A stretch of DNA of 64,000 nucleotides from Haemaphysalis longicornis (GCA_013339765.2 CM023451.1:150467623-150531622); one strand, 5' to 3'; positions 47,981 through 58,948 are shown, counted from the stretch's first letter. The notes: generated by a model not told the origin, from the sequence alone. Numbers and translations: made by a program.

Positions 47981-49826
47981 TCTTTTATTTATTTATTCAA
48001 AAATACCGCTAAAGTTCCTCACTAGGAGGGTATTACATAGGGGGCGGGATACATTTAGAACGAATAAAAAATAGTACTAACAGCACGTTAATAGGCAAAC
48101 AAGTAAATACAAGCGGGTGCGAGGCAAAAAAGAACAAGAAAGCAGGAAAGAAGGTAAACAAAAAACTGGAAATGGCTCTTAAACCTATAAATGCACTTTT
48201 TAGTAAAGCTAACACACGAAGTAAGTGTGTAAAAGTTCTTGGAATTTATTCGGATCTGTTACATTTACAATGTGACATGGTATGGCATTGCAGTCCACAA
48301 TTTTGCGAGGTATGAAGGATTGGGAATATTTGGAAGTGTGGCATTTCACACGTGCCGCTTTTAAGGCATGGTCCAGTCGGGGAAAGATGGTCGCTGTCGA
48401 AGAAAAGAAATCGGGATGAAGTGAACAGTGATGGTACAGTTTATTAAGCAATGATAAACGTGATAGTTCATGCCGATGTGATAGAATAGGTAAACATGCG
48501 CGACGTTTTAGAGCCGTAACGCTGGTATGACGTGAATAATGTGAAAATATGAAATGAACAGCACGATTTTGAAGGTATTCAATTTGGTCAACTAAGTAGT
48601 GCTTTGCCAGGGTTCCCAAATGGCATATGCGTATTCAATTTTAGGTCTGATGACAGTTATGCTGCAGCACGTTTTATGGAGCAGAGCAACCGTTTTAGTC
48701 TGTGCTTTGAAAACCAATGAGCCGTTGGCGATGCAAGGATGATGTGATATGATGATCCATGTCCGGTCACAGTGCAGGTTAAGTCCCAGGTACTTGTAGC
48801 CTGCTAGCTTAACATTTGTGTTATTTAGGAATAGGAAGATTGAATGCGAGATGCGTGGTTTGTAAAGGACATAAGTTTGTTTTAAATTATTCCAAAGATA
48901 TTAACCAAGTGGAACATCAAAGTAGATGAGTAGAATCAAGGTCAGTTTGGATGGCCAGTTGGTCAGTAAAGCGGTTATTGTACGGTAAATAACACAGTCG
49001 CAGCACACAGCCTGATCCTTGAAGAAACGCAGTTTGGTAAGTCATTGATAAAAATTAGAAGTAGTAAAGAGGTCCCCAGGACACTGCCTTGTGGAACACC
49101 AAAGTGTACTTGACCACAAGAAGATTAACATTATAAGCAGATGTGAATGGACCCTTGATGATAGAAAATCTTTAACCCATGGAATTACAAGAGGGTGGAT
49201 ATTAAGGTTGTGTAAGTTTTATTAGCAATCTGCTGTGAGGTACCGGTCGAAAGCTTGGAAAAATCCTAGAATATTGCGTCGATTTGAGACCAGCATCAAC
49301 GGATGACTGAATGTCATTAATAAAACCAGCAAGCTGAGTGTCACACAAGTACCCTTTCCTAAACCCGTGTTGGTATTTAAAGATGATATTATGTTCTTCT
49401 AAGTAGCTAATCACCTGTGAGTGGATATGTTCGAGAAGTTTTACAGATAGTGCCTTGTTATTGATATAGGTCTGTATTAGAGGGTGATAAGGTAATTTGC
49501 CGGATTTAAACAATGGTGTTACTTTGCTATTCTCCAATCTTCAGGAATTGCACCAGATGAAAGGGACTGTGAAAAAAGAGCGGAAAAGATGCGATACACA
49601 CCACCAGAAGTATTCTTTAGTATTTTATTATTGAAACGGAGGTGGTCCGGATCAGAAGAGGTTTTTAGTTTGCTTAAGAAAGATAGAATACCGACTTCGC
49701 TAATCGCAACCACTGGCATGTTAGTGTCAGCAACGTGGCTAACGTTAGGACAGCTGATAGTGTTTTAAACACGGGTAAATACGGAACAAAAGCTATCGTT
49801 AAAGACCTGCGCGCAATTACCATCTG
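47981..49826 (-). mobile_element. CR1/L2-like LINE, 5'-truncated, inserted in the duplicated unit
   Basis: On the minus strand from 49826: a frame with FNDSFCSVFTRV and then GILSFLSKLKTSSDPD (start of RT), VTPLFKSG and HGFRKG (49537-49320), GVPQGSVLG (49100-49074), FINDLP, a YADD-like site degraded to CCDCVIYR, AGYKYLGLNL, and the C-terminal part at 48619-48209 (FIFSHYSRHTSVTALKRRACLP). It ends in a 3' region and an (AATA)n tail near 47998-47982. GAATT flanks both ends (47976-47980, 49827-49831), a probable target duplication. Many stops make it inactive. Confidence 0.88.
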
Positions 49827-49842
49827 GAATTAAATGCGTGTG

Positions 49843-50071
49843 TTTAAGGAAATTACCATCATCATCATTATCATCGCCATCATCAGCCTACCCAGGTGAA
49901 CTGCAGGAAGAAGGCTTCTCCCAGTGACCTCCAACCGCTTCTGTCCTGCGCTGCTCGAGTCCACAGTTTACTCCAGACTTCTTTTATTTTTTCGCTCCAT
50001 AGGGTAAATGCTCTTCGGCTTCTTCTTGACCCATCTCTTCATATCCACTCTATTATTTTACATTATTTTGC
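49843..50071 (-). pseudogene. RTE-type LINE 3' terminus, unit 1
   Basis: It matches the end of the RTE fragment at 50170-50430: a CTGATGATG...-type tail on the minus strand, preceded by the coding end. It carries more differences from the RTE consensus and ends about 220 bases in, where unit 2 begins. Confidence 0.75.
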
Positions 50072-50164
50072 AGATGAGAATTATTGGTGAAAAATAAACA
50101 TTTTTGTTGAAATTAGCGTAAATATAACACAATGATATTTAGTAGCGCTGGCTGAAATTTTAAT

Positions 50165-50745
50165 GGAAAGTCGTGTGTTTGAGAAAATTGTCATCATCAT
50201 TATCATCGTCATCATCAGCCTACCCAGGTGAACTGCAGAACGAAGGCCTCTGCCATTGACCTCCAACCGTTCCTGTCCTGCGGTGCTCGAGTCCACAGTT
50301 CACCTCCGAAGTTCCGTATTTCATCCCTCCATCGGGTTAATGGCTTTCCCCTTCTTTTAGACCCATTGCTTGGTATCCACTCTGTTACCCTTATGGTCCA
50401 CCTGTTGTCGTTGCGTCTCACTACATGCACATCCCAAGCCCATTTCTTTTTCTTTATGTGAAATATGATATATTATACTCCAGTTTGTTCTCTGCTCCAG
50501 GTAGCTCGTTTCCTGTTCCTGAGTGTTATTCCTAACATTATTCGTTCCATGGCTTGTTGAGCCGACCTAAGGTTGCTTTGTAGTTGTTTAGTAAGGTGCG
50601 AAGTTTCAGCTCCGAATGTCATCACCGGCCCTTCTGCTTGTAGATCTTTCTCTTGAGTGACAGAGGTAGCTTCCTTTTCGTTTTTTGGAAGTGCTTGCCA
50701 AGTGCTCCCCAACCCAAACCCACCGTATTTCTCTATCGGCTAACT
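50165..50745 (-). pseudogene. RTE-clade LINE reverse-transcriptase C-terminus, unit 2
   Basis: On the minus strand 50712-50473 reads ETSHLTKQLQSNLRSAQQAM then ERIMLGITLRNRKR, and 50430-50215 reads WTIRVTEWIP, GKPLTRWRDEI, WTRAPQDRNGWRSMAEAF. This order (TW.LT...L...QRAMERRMLG, RP.TRW.D.I, W...A.DR..WR...EAF) is diagnostic of RTE-clade elements. A (TGATGA)n-type tail follows at 50215-50190. It is frameshifted between the two parts and 5' truncated near 50745. Confidence 0.88.
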
Positions 50746-50870
50746 ATAACTTTCGTAAACAGCTTGTAAATAACTGAGAGCTTGTAAACAACTGTTAAAC
50801 AACTGAAAGCTTGCAAGCAGCTTGTAATCCACTGGTAAATAAAAAATACGGCAATTCACTTGTAAAATAT

Positions 50871-51290
50871 TGCCACGAACCATGTTTCGGGTTTGTTTGT
50901 TCATGTTTTGTTTTTGCCGACTGGCCTCGCCGGGCTATGTTATCGATGTTATCCGTGGGCCAAGTGAACCGCATGTTCCATTGTTTACACTGTACGTGTT
51001 GTCTCCTTTTCATAGGGAGAGTGTTTCGAACGAACATCACCAGCCTAGAATAATCTTTGGTCTGCAGTGTTCTGGATTGAATTCGGCTGTTCGAAAAACC
51101 TTCGCGCCGAAAATAAATGCCCGCAGAGCACTCACCACGGCATTCCGACTCGCCGACGCACGCCTGCGCAAGTCACTTTGTTGACTACTGCTTCGCCGCC
51201 TGTGTATTGTTGGAGTTGTTAAGGGAGCACAAGCTTTCTCCAACAAAATTATTTTCCTTTAAGACAACTGCGTCGTCTTTGGCTTCGCTA
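50871..51290 (+). repeat. Gypsy 5' LTR
   Basis: It starts TGCCACGAAC and aligns along its whole length with 55076-55495. Shared blocks are CGGGCTATGTTAT, CCGTGGGCCAAGTGAA, GTTCGAAAAACCTTCGCGCCGAAA, CGCAGAGCACTCACC and CAACTGCGTCGTCTTTGGCTTCG. An AATAAA lies at 51112-51117. The 3' border is slightly uncertain because the final TGACA of the other LTR is changed here. No primer binding site was recognised after it. Confidence 0.92.
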
Positions 51291-51540
51291 CGTCTAGTGG
51301 AGGTGTGGGGTACGCACCATTTATGCTCCCTACGACCTCTGAAAGCCGCCAAGCCAGTACAACTAGAGCCAGGCGACGACTGCAAGGTTTACCGGCCGAG
51401 TTCGGTCTTCTGCCAGAAGGCCCCAAGAGAGCGACCGCTGAAACCACCATCCTGGTGCAAAAAGCAACGTCGCCAATCGTCCTGCAGCAGCTCCGGTAAC
51501 TTCCATCGTTCTGGGGAGCTTCTGCTGAAGACTTAGAAGA

Positions 51541-52560
51541 ATGGATGGAGAAGATGGAGCCCGTCCGCATCTTCAACAGGTGGGACGATTGAGAATCTTT
51601 TCGGCATGTCTACTGTTACTTAAAAGATGCAACTATAACTTGGTTCGAGTACCATGAGAGCTCTTTGACCAACCGGACTCAATTCAAAAGCGAGTTCCTT
51701 AAGAGCTTCACTACCGTGGTGAAAAAAAAAAAAACACGCAACACCCCAACCAAGGATTACGGATCTTCGTTGAAGAAATGAAGCGATTACTTCACCGCGC
51801 GGAGCCGCAAATGACGGAAGAAAACAAACTGAGATCTCTTATGCGAGGAGTAAAGCAATAACTCCTTCCTTGCCTTGTCCGCAACCGCCCTTAAACGGTG
51901 GCCAAATTCGCGGCTGAAGCTGCAGCCATGGAGAAGATGCTCGAAATTCGAACTAGGCAGTATGACCACCCTGTCAACGCATTTTTCTCGGAGACCATCG
52001 GTGCCGAAACTGTAAGCTCCGATACATTGCGCGAGACCCTCCGAGCAGTGGTCAGGGAGGAGCTTCTCGGAAGCTTTTTCCAACGACGCCGCCATCTGAA
52101 GTGGCTTCCCTGACTGACGCCATCCGAAAAGAGGTTCAACAGGCACTGGAGACTTGTATGCCATTCGAAGCACCCCGCGAGCCATAAGTGAATAAACTCC
52201 GCAGCTCTTCGTCGGCCCCACCCTGCCCGACGTGTGGCGAACGCCCGATAATCGCCCGCTGTACTACCCCTGCGGAGGAGCCGACCACATCTACCTTCCC
52301 TGCCCTTACAAGAGGCCCGGTTTGCGAGGATTCTCCGTCGGCACAACCCGCCCCATACTCGGCCAGCGCCCTACGAAGATCGAGGAATACCTGTCCAACA
52401 CCAACCGACGTCCAGCGAGTTTCAACCGTTCGCCGTCGCCCTACCCGTATTAGTCGCCGAACCGCCGTAGTACTGCTGACGTCTCGCGTAGAAGGTCCTC
52501 TAGCCCACGCGGGGGAAACTAAAAGCAGCAGCTTCTGCAGGTAAAGTTGCACAACGGTAG
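51541..52560 (+). pseudogene. Gypsy gag remnant
   Basis: Frames broken by stops read the usual gag core: HVYCYLKDA, TWFEYHESSLTN, QFKSEFLKSF, then VEEMKRLLHRAEPQM, KLRSLMRGVKQ and the AAAMEKMLEIRTRQY stretch. A degenerate zinc knuckle (CGGADHIYLPC, about 52271-52303) has lost its first cysteine, so nucleocapsid function would be impaired. Stops occur at about 51590, 51858 and 51890, and a poly-A frameshift at about 51723-51733. Confidence 0.88.
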
Positions 52561-52654
52561 AAAAACGAAAACCCTCCAACGACGCTATGGCGTGCCGAGC
52601 ACCGTGCCCTCAAAAAAGTAATCGAAAAAGTAATCGCCTTTCGAAAAAGTAATC

Positions 52655-52950
52655 GCCTAAGCCTACCGTGGTCTTTCGAAGGACGAGAAAAACTACGCAG
52701 CCTCTGAGAAAGGGTGCCTCGGAATTCTATGAGCCATTTCAAAATTTCGCACATACGTGTATGGCACACCAATCAAGCTTTTGACAGACCACCGAGCGCT
52801 GTGTTGGCTCGCCAATTTGAAGGAACCCTCTGGCCGTCTTGGGCGGCCGCCTGCAAGAGTGCTCGACGTTACAATCGTCTATACATACGGCAGCAAACAC
52901 TCCGACGCCCACTGCCTGTCCCGCGCCCCCGTCGACCCATCAGCGTAAGA
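52655..52950 (+). pseudogene. Gypsy RNase H domain remnant
   Basis: This reads a GLSKDEKNYAASEKGCL segment, FRTYVYG, LLTDHRALCWLANLKEPSGR and DAHCLSRAP, the end of the Gypsy reverse transcriptase-RNase H unit. The TDH motif and CWLANLK are intact. There is a premature stop before AISKF. It follows directly on the gag remnant, showing that the intervening protease and polymerase were deleted. Confidence 0.9.
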
Positions 52951-52983
52951 CCCTAATAAATAAAGCGCGTTCTTCGGAGTTGT

Positions 52984-53260
52984 GACGGAGAGCGATCTAG
53001 CTGGCCAGCAGCGTGCCGATTCAGACTTACGCGTCCTGTTCGACTACCTCGAAGGACGCAACGACACCGTGCCTAAGGCGTTCAAACGGAACTTACCAGC
53101 ATTGAGCCTGAAAAACTTCGTCTTCGTGAAGAATTTCAGCCCCGGAACGAGAACGAACTATCTTCCTGTCATCCCCGCACACCTTCATGGCGAAATTTCG
53201 GAAGCATGCCACGGCGACCCGTCTTCCCGACATCCCGGCACAGCTCGCACTATTGAAAAA
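52984..53260 (+). pseudogene. Gypsy integrase N-terminal part, interrupted
   Basis: The frame (from 52982) reads the spacer, then PVIPAHLHGEISEACHGD and HPGTARTIEK. This provides the two histidine positions of the integrase HHCC zinc-binding module. The frame is cut at 53260 by family X copy 4, and the two cysteines lie beyond the insertion. Confidence 0.88.
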
Positions 53261-54003
53261 ATTGGCCGCGTATCTGCTCCTTTCGTTGCAAATGCCGTCA
53301 AAAGACGATAGTCTTTATCGGCTTTTGCGAAGTAAATGCCTCCCTTCGCTTTCCCGCTCACCTCTCATGTTGTTCCTCTTGCATCGCGCTCCTTCCAAGG
53401 TAAAGACGCCGAAGGTTTGCCTAAATCATTTTAAGTTTCCCGCGTTCCACTGCTCCAAACCGGGTGTCTCGATGCGAACGCTGCCGTACGGCGAAGACGC
53501 GCGTTAATCGAGGCGCCCTACTTGAACGTTTATAGAACCGCGTTTCCCTACTCCACGTGCGTTGCAAGCAAAACGTGGAACCTATCTAGTGGAACCTTGC
53601 GTTACTGTTGCCGGTTGATTTCTTAAAATGGCGCCAGAAGCTATAGTGGCGCGGGCGACAGCAGGCGACGGCGGAGTGAATTTTTTTTCTGTAGGTGATG
53701 AAGTATTTAATTTCGCAAAGTCAAGCATGTTTGATTTTTTATAAAGGAACATTGCAAATATCACTTCTGTATTGATTTGTTGTCTCATATTTGCGTAATG
53801 TCTTGTTCTTCTTCAACAATGTTGACAAGTATGAACATTACACCGGACATAGACGGATAGATTTAGCTGTGACTATATAAGACTATTGCGCAGGCATGGT
53901 TTTGCTTTGGCCGGGTGGCTGAATCGAGTCACAGACAGACAGACAGAGAGACAGACCAAAATTTCAGGGTTTAAGTAGTCCAAGAAAGACTATCGTCTTT
54001 AAA
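53261..54003 (+). mobile_element. repeat family X, copy 4, inserted in Gypsy integrase
   Basis: The integrase frame stops matching after TIEK and resumes with KTKYYWPRP at 54004, exactly at the ends of this copy. This defines the family's boundaries: the element begins at ATTGGCCGCG and ends at GTCTTT, with an AAAA(T) string on both sides as probable target duplication. Closest relative in the window: copy 3. Confidence 0.92.
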
Positions 54004-54975
54004 ATGAAGACTAAGTACTACTGGCCCCGCCCTACATCCGATGTCACCCACTACGTCCGGACCTGCCGGGACTGCCAGCGACAACAAACGCCACCAACGA
54101 GACGTGCCGGACTTCTGCAGTGGATCGCAGTCCCATCGAGGCCCTTTCAATACATTGGAATGGACCTTCTGGGCCCATTCCCTGCGTCACGATCCTAGAA
54201 CACGGGGATTGTCGCAGCAACAGACTACATGACGCGCTATGCAGAGGCCGCCTCTCTTCCGAGGGGGACTGAACAAGACGTCGCCTAGTTCATAAACCAA
54301 GTTGTGCAGCAACATGGAGCTCCTGAAGTCATAATCACGGACCGCGGAACGGCTTTCATTTCGGATCTTATGCAAGGATTGTTACGCGACAGCAATACAG
54401 ATCACCAAAGAACTACGGCATGCCACCCCCAAATGAACGGACTAAGGAACGTCTGATCCAGACACCGCGGATATACTTTCAATATACGTAGGCGTTGAAC
54501 ATAAGACTTGGGACGAAGTGCTCCCGTATGTCACATTTGCGTACAACACTGCTATTCAGGAAACTACGCAGATGACACCATTCGAGCTTGTCTATGGAAG
54601 ACGGCCGACTACGATGCTCGACTCCATGCTTTCGCACGTAGAAGACGACGACTGAACGCCGACGTCCAAAGATACCTTCACCATGCGGAGGAGGCCCGCC
54701 AGCTCGCTAGAGTTCGCACAACGGACCAGCAGCTGCTGGATGCCGTACGCTACATCCTCCGACGCCGAGTCGCCGAGTACCGGCTAGGGGATGGTGTGTG
54801 TGTTTGGACTCCCATCCGACGACGCGGACTCAGTGAAAAGCTTCTGCGACGGTATTTCGGACCCTATCGGATTCTACAACATGTTGGATGATTTACCTGC
54901 GAGGTGATCCTCTATGGTGATTCCGGAACATGATGAGGAAGCACGCGGCCCAAAGTTATCCACGTGGTTCGCCTG
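54004..54975 (+). pseudogene. Gypsy integrase core and C-terminal remnant
   Basis: After the insertion: YVRTCRDCQRQQTPP (the CC half of the HHCC module), FQYIGMDLLGPFP (first catalytic D), VIITDRGTAF (second catalytic D), then a decayed HPQMNGL segment where the catalytic E is not preserved. The C-terminal part (about 54650-54890) with YRLGDGVCVWTP and LRRYFGPYRI is the usual Gypsy SH3-like tail. Several stops and frameshifts occur. Confidence 0.9.
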
Positions 54976-55075
54976 AAACCTTACTACGCAAGATGGCGGA
55001 CTTGTTCTGTTGTTTGTTCGGACTGTCTTATATTTTAGCCTAGGGTCGATGCCCCCTAGAGGGGGGGGGGAGCAA

Positions 55076-55495
55076 TGCCACGAACCGATCTGTTGGGTTT
55101 GTTTGTTTTGTTTTTGCCGACCGTTTCACCGGGCTATGTTATCTATGTTATCCGTGGGCCAAGTGAAGCGCATGTCCCATTCTTTATGCCGCACGTGTTA
55201 TCTTCTTTTGATAGGGAGGGTGTTTCGAACTAAGGCCACGAGCCTAGAATAATCTTTTTCGATCTGCAGTGTTCTGGATGGAATTCGACTGTTCGAAAAA
55301 CCTTCGCGCCGAAAGATAAATGCCCGCAGAGCACTCACCGCGGCATTCCGACTCCCCGACGCTCGCCTGCGCAAGTCACTTTGTTGAATGCTGCTTCGCC
55401 GCCTGTGTATACTTTGAGTTGATAGGGTAGCACAAGTTCGCTCCAATAAACGTGTTTTCCTTGACGACAACTGCGTCGTCTTTGGCTTCGTGACA
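55076..55495 (+). repeat. Gypsy 3' LTR
   Basis: It aligns with 50871-51290. It starts TGCCACGAAC after a purine-rich G-run (55060-55070) that fits a polypurine tract, and ends TGACA before ATAT. AATAAA occurs at 55445-55450, the equivalent of which is mutated in the 5' LTR. Confidence 0.92.
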
Positions 55496-57399
55496 ATATC
55501 TGTCAAGTGGATGCAGAATGCCTTTCACGCACGACTTACTGCTTAACAGGCAATGCACGCTTTACAGGTATTCTTCGTGTGTCTTCGACGTTTTGACCTG
55601 AAGGAATTCCTTTACTGTGTCCTTCCGGTAGTCTTTTTCAACTCACTCACTCACTCACTCACTCACTCACTCCCCACTCACTCTACAGCGGTGTTATTAC
55701 TTTATTTTTGATGCAATTATTACTATTTTGAAGGGGCGTAATAAACCAGCATATAATTTTCGTGATTGCGGTTGCGCATTCTAAAGCGAAAGTGCACTGG
55801 AGGTAATACAGACGTCTCAAATGCGCCCGGCAATCTTTTTAGTAAATATGTCACATAGACTGCGTCTTCGTCCCGTATACATACATTCCCGGACGTCGCA
55901 GGTTTTATTAGCATTTGGAGACGACGCAACTCTGTGACATTGTTGACGAGCTATCGGCAGTACCGGCAATCCCAAAATTTTTTTGCCGCTTATTACGCAA
56001 AATTTTTTCGTAACATAAAAAACAAGTTAACAAGGTACTCTGTAGTTGTCTGCCTTTAGAGCCTTTTGAGATGTCATGCATCAAGAAACATAACTTGTGC
56101 ATGCCGAATCTGGACTCGATCCGCGGAAGCCAGCCTTGTGTTTATGAAAAGAAGCGCTGATTTTCTAATATTGATACAGCTGTTCAGGCGCAAAGGAAAG
56201 TCCCAGTAAATTTTTCATTCACATTAACACTCAAAGGCCGGGTAACTAATTCTTAGGTCCTGTGTGAAACCCTCGAGGGCGCAACTTGATCTCAGGGATG
56301 TGACTTTCAGCATTTGAAATTCAGCGTCTTTCTCCTAGCTTCCGTTTTCTCATATCTTTGTCTATTATGGCAATAAACAGGTCGCAAAACAGTGTTCTGA
56401 TTAACGGACGACACGACAGCAATCATATTCCACACTTGTTTCTTTTCATATCTCCCTGTCCTTCTCTGTCTCGGCCTCTTACCATCCCCTCTCTCCCCTC
56501 ACTCTCTTCTCTCCCGCTCCGCATCATGCGCTGTCTGAAGCCGGAAGTCTATTTTCAGAATCCCCTGGAAAGGCTTTTTGTAGTCACAGCCTGTTACATC
56601 GAAAGAGAACGACCATGATTCGTGAAATATGGCAGTCTTATTTAAAAAAAAGCCCAAAATAAGACGACAAGTAGCCCTATCAAAAGCATGTGCTTTACAC
56701 TGGCATTGCCTTTAACCAGGCAACCGCATGGCAAAGCATGGGGAGAAGCAATCGAACTGTAAAATAAAGGTGCTAGAGAGTGAACGGGACTGCTTTAGAG
56801 CAGTTTTATCAGCTGCTCTACAAAACTATGATGGCGCGTCTCCTCATTAAGTCCAAGGCTTCGCCAGTGGTAGTTGTGCTTCGTCTACGAAAAACCAGAG
56901 CGGCAAAAACGCCGTATCAGGTCACTGCATTGTTCTTCACCGAGGCTGTGGCGTATGTGCTTTCCCACGACTTTGTGGCGCTTGCAAGCTAGCTAGCGTG
57001 CCAAGCTAGCGTGCCAAGACGGAATACGCTGCGAACTCCAGCTGCCCACGGAATAAATTATGTAGATTAAAAGAGATCCTGCCTGCGATGTCAGGGCCTT
57101 CATATCTTCTTCGCACGGAATGATGAAACAGCTCTGGATGCAAGTAATGAAAACAGAGAGAAAAGAGACCAACAATATAAGATTTAAAAATTGAATATTT
57201 GCTAGTAATTCTCGTTTCAAATTGAAACCATTATAAATTCGTGGATTGCAGTAGTAGTATGGCCCTTCGTGGGTATTATTTTTTTGCACCCCAAGCTACG
57301 CCTTTTTGTCGTGCTCGGATAGAAGATTCAATATTGTAAGCATTGATTTTATTCTTTCTGCACTTACAAAGCGAATTACAAACATCTTGGAGAACTTGA
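55496..57399. other. no gene recognised; (CACT)n at 55641-55665
   Basis: A short (ACTC)n tract lies at 55641-55671. Otherwise anonymous sequence with domain-free frames, including a C/T-rich stretch at 56450-56525. Confidence 0.4.
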
Positions 57400-58140
57400 G
57401 GCAGATATCAGTAATAAGCGCTTTTAACTCTCCTTAACCAAGGTGCAACACGGGTTGTTTCTAAGATGAGGAGGTTGGGGTGACCGGGTTGGAGGATGTG
57501 AGGCGTCTTGGCGTCGGACACAAGGAAAATATAGATTGGGGAGATAAATACACAACAATATATCCGAATGAAATCGAACCCTAGTACCATCAGAAGCTGT
57601 ATTATGAATAAGTCCAACTTACAAAGTTTAATCTCACGAGCGGCGGTTGCTGTGATGGTGCGCTCGCGCGGTGTGCTGGCCGTTGGCGTGGTCGTGGCAG
57701 AGTGGTGACGCGGCGTTATGGATCGTACGCTCACCAGTAGAATAAGGGCGCTGCGATGCTGTAGCTGCAGAGGCGTCGTTGAGAATCTTCAAGAGCTTGG
57801 AATGGGGCTAGTTGGCTTTTGAATCGAAACTTTGCTGGCGCTAAGCTGGAGGAAGGACGAAGGATTGCACAAACGCCCTTCGTCCTTCGTCCAGCTTAGC
57901 GCCAGCAAAGTTTATAATCTTCAAGCCCGGAAGGAGGATGTGGCTCGGCGTTGAGGTCCCCTGGGTGCTGGCGTCCAGCCGAGAACTCCCCGGTCCCCGC
58001 GTTCCTCCTGCCTCCGACCTGCCGTCTCTTCTGGCTTTCCCCCGCTCCTTTGCTCTTTCGCCACGCGCCCTTCGCCGACATCACCACGAGGGCTACTTCA
58101 TTTTCATTTCTTTGCACCGCGATAAGCTACTCCTCATATG
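57400..58140 (-). repeat. probable dispersed repeat with internal hairpin
   Basis: GC-rich parts at 57640-57720 and 57930-58100 flank a long hairpin. The minus strand ends a 73-codon frame with GDLNAEPHPPSG...LCWR, a string I associate from memory with repeat-derived frames in tick sequences. Element type and borders are unknown. Confidence 0.4.
57827..57913. repeat. inverted repeat, ~36-bp arms
   Basis: The left arm starts AAACTTTGCTGGCGCTAAGC and the right arm ends in its exact complement. Arms extend through a GAAGGACGAAGG stretch with one or two differences and leave a loop of about 12 bases. Confidence 0.92.
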
Positions 58141-58893
58141 ACAAAGATATCCGTACTAGGAACAAATTATATCCGGCCAACCTCGTTAACGCTTAGTCCA
58201 AAGCCCCTATCGTTTCTTGTTACAGTAAAAGAATCCAAGATTAGACGCATTTAAAACGCGTCAATAAACTTACGCCTCAAAATATTAAGTCGTGCCAGGC
58301 ATGCCTGCGAAAGCCCTCGCTCTGTCGCGCAACAACATTTTCGCAAATGAATCACAAACCGGGAAATATGGGCGGCTTCGCGAGAAAGGCTTCGCGGGGT
58401 ATTTGAGTTTCCACATTCGCGAAATAGCCTGAGACAGTATATTAGTGCTCTCTCCTGCCCTCCCCAAGCCCTCCCCCCCCCCCTCCCGAAATTGGAGTCA
58501 TAAAACGACATTTCCACTTTTTCCATGCTGTTACAAAAGCCACTTTGCTTAATGAAGTGGTTTCCATTCATTTTTTTATTTCATCTTTCCAGCACCTGAT
58601 TTCTAAGATACCTTTATCAGGGCTGAGGCTCGGAGAAAGCACCAAATTGCGGACGGGAATGCGCACAGCCGCAGCAACCAGCAGGTCTGAAGGCATTATG
58701 GCGAAAACCATAATTATACTTGTTTACTTAAGAAAAATTGTCACCAAAAGCTTGCCTCTTGTACTTATCGCTAAAAAAACTGGAAAGTATCTCTGGAGAG
58801 AACAAAAATACCAGCGCACCCCCTAACCAGGGGTTAATGACGGTAGCAGCACGACAAACAAGGTAAGTACTAAAACAGTGCACTTCAGTGTAC
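58141..58893. other. no gene recognised
   Basis: Domain-free frames only (to 106 codons, minus 58571-58251). A C-run occurs at 58477. Confidence 0.4.
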
Positions 58894-58948
58894 TTCAAAA
58901 GAGTCAAACCTTATTGCATCAGATGCAATAAGGTTTGACTCTTTTGAA
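58894..58948. repeat. perfect palindrome, 27-bp arms, 1-base spacer
   Basis: Arm 58894-58920 and arm 58922-58948 are exact reverse complements around a single A. The half-site is TTCAAAAGAGTCAAACC and on to GCATC. A spacer of one base makes a hairpin only with arm fraying, while a cruciform or an amplification breakpoint is possible. Confidence 0.95.

Larger units (their letters stand above)
47889..50320. repeat. tandem duplication of an RTE-type 3' end plus flank, first copy split by a LINE
   Basis: Unit 2 (50072-50320) contains ATTATTGGT, GTAAATATAACACAATGATAT, GTCGTGTGTTTGAGAAAATT, a TCATCATCATTATCATCG tract and about 130 bases of RTE 3' end. Unit 1 has the same order, but its left part (47889-47980) and right part (49827-50071) are separated by 1.85 kb of CR1-like LINE. 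Joining the two parts of unit 1 reproduces unit 2 across the junction (GAAATTTGAATT + AAATGCGTGTG against GAAATTTTAATGGAAAGTCGTGTG). Confidence 0.85.
50871..55495 (+). mobile_element. Ty3/Gypsy LTR retrotransposon, internally deleted and interrupted
   Basis: Two direct LTRs (50871-51290 and 55076-55495) bound an internal region with gag, RNase H and integrase remnants in Gypsy order. Protease and most of reverse transcriptase are missing (junction about 52590-52660, where a GAAAAAGTAATCGCC-like word is repeated three times). A family X element is inserted in integrase. ATAT precedes the 5' LTR and follows the 3' LTR, the probable target duplication. LTRs differ at many sites by eye, so the insertion is old, and stops in every ORF make it non-functional. 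Confidence 0.93.

Noticed and set aside
50871..55495. Intact endogenous retrovirus
   Set aside because: No envelope frame is present, protease and polymerase are deleted, and gag and integrase contain stops. It is a dead Gypsy retrotransposon.
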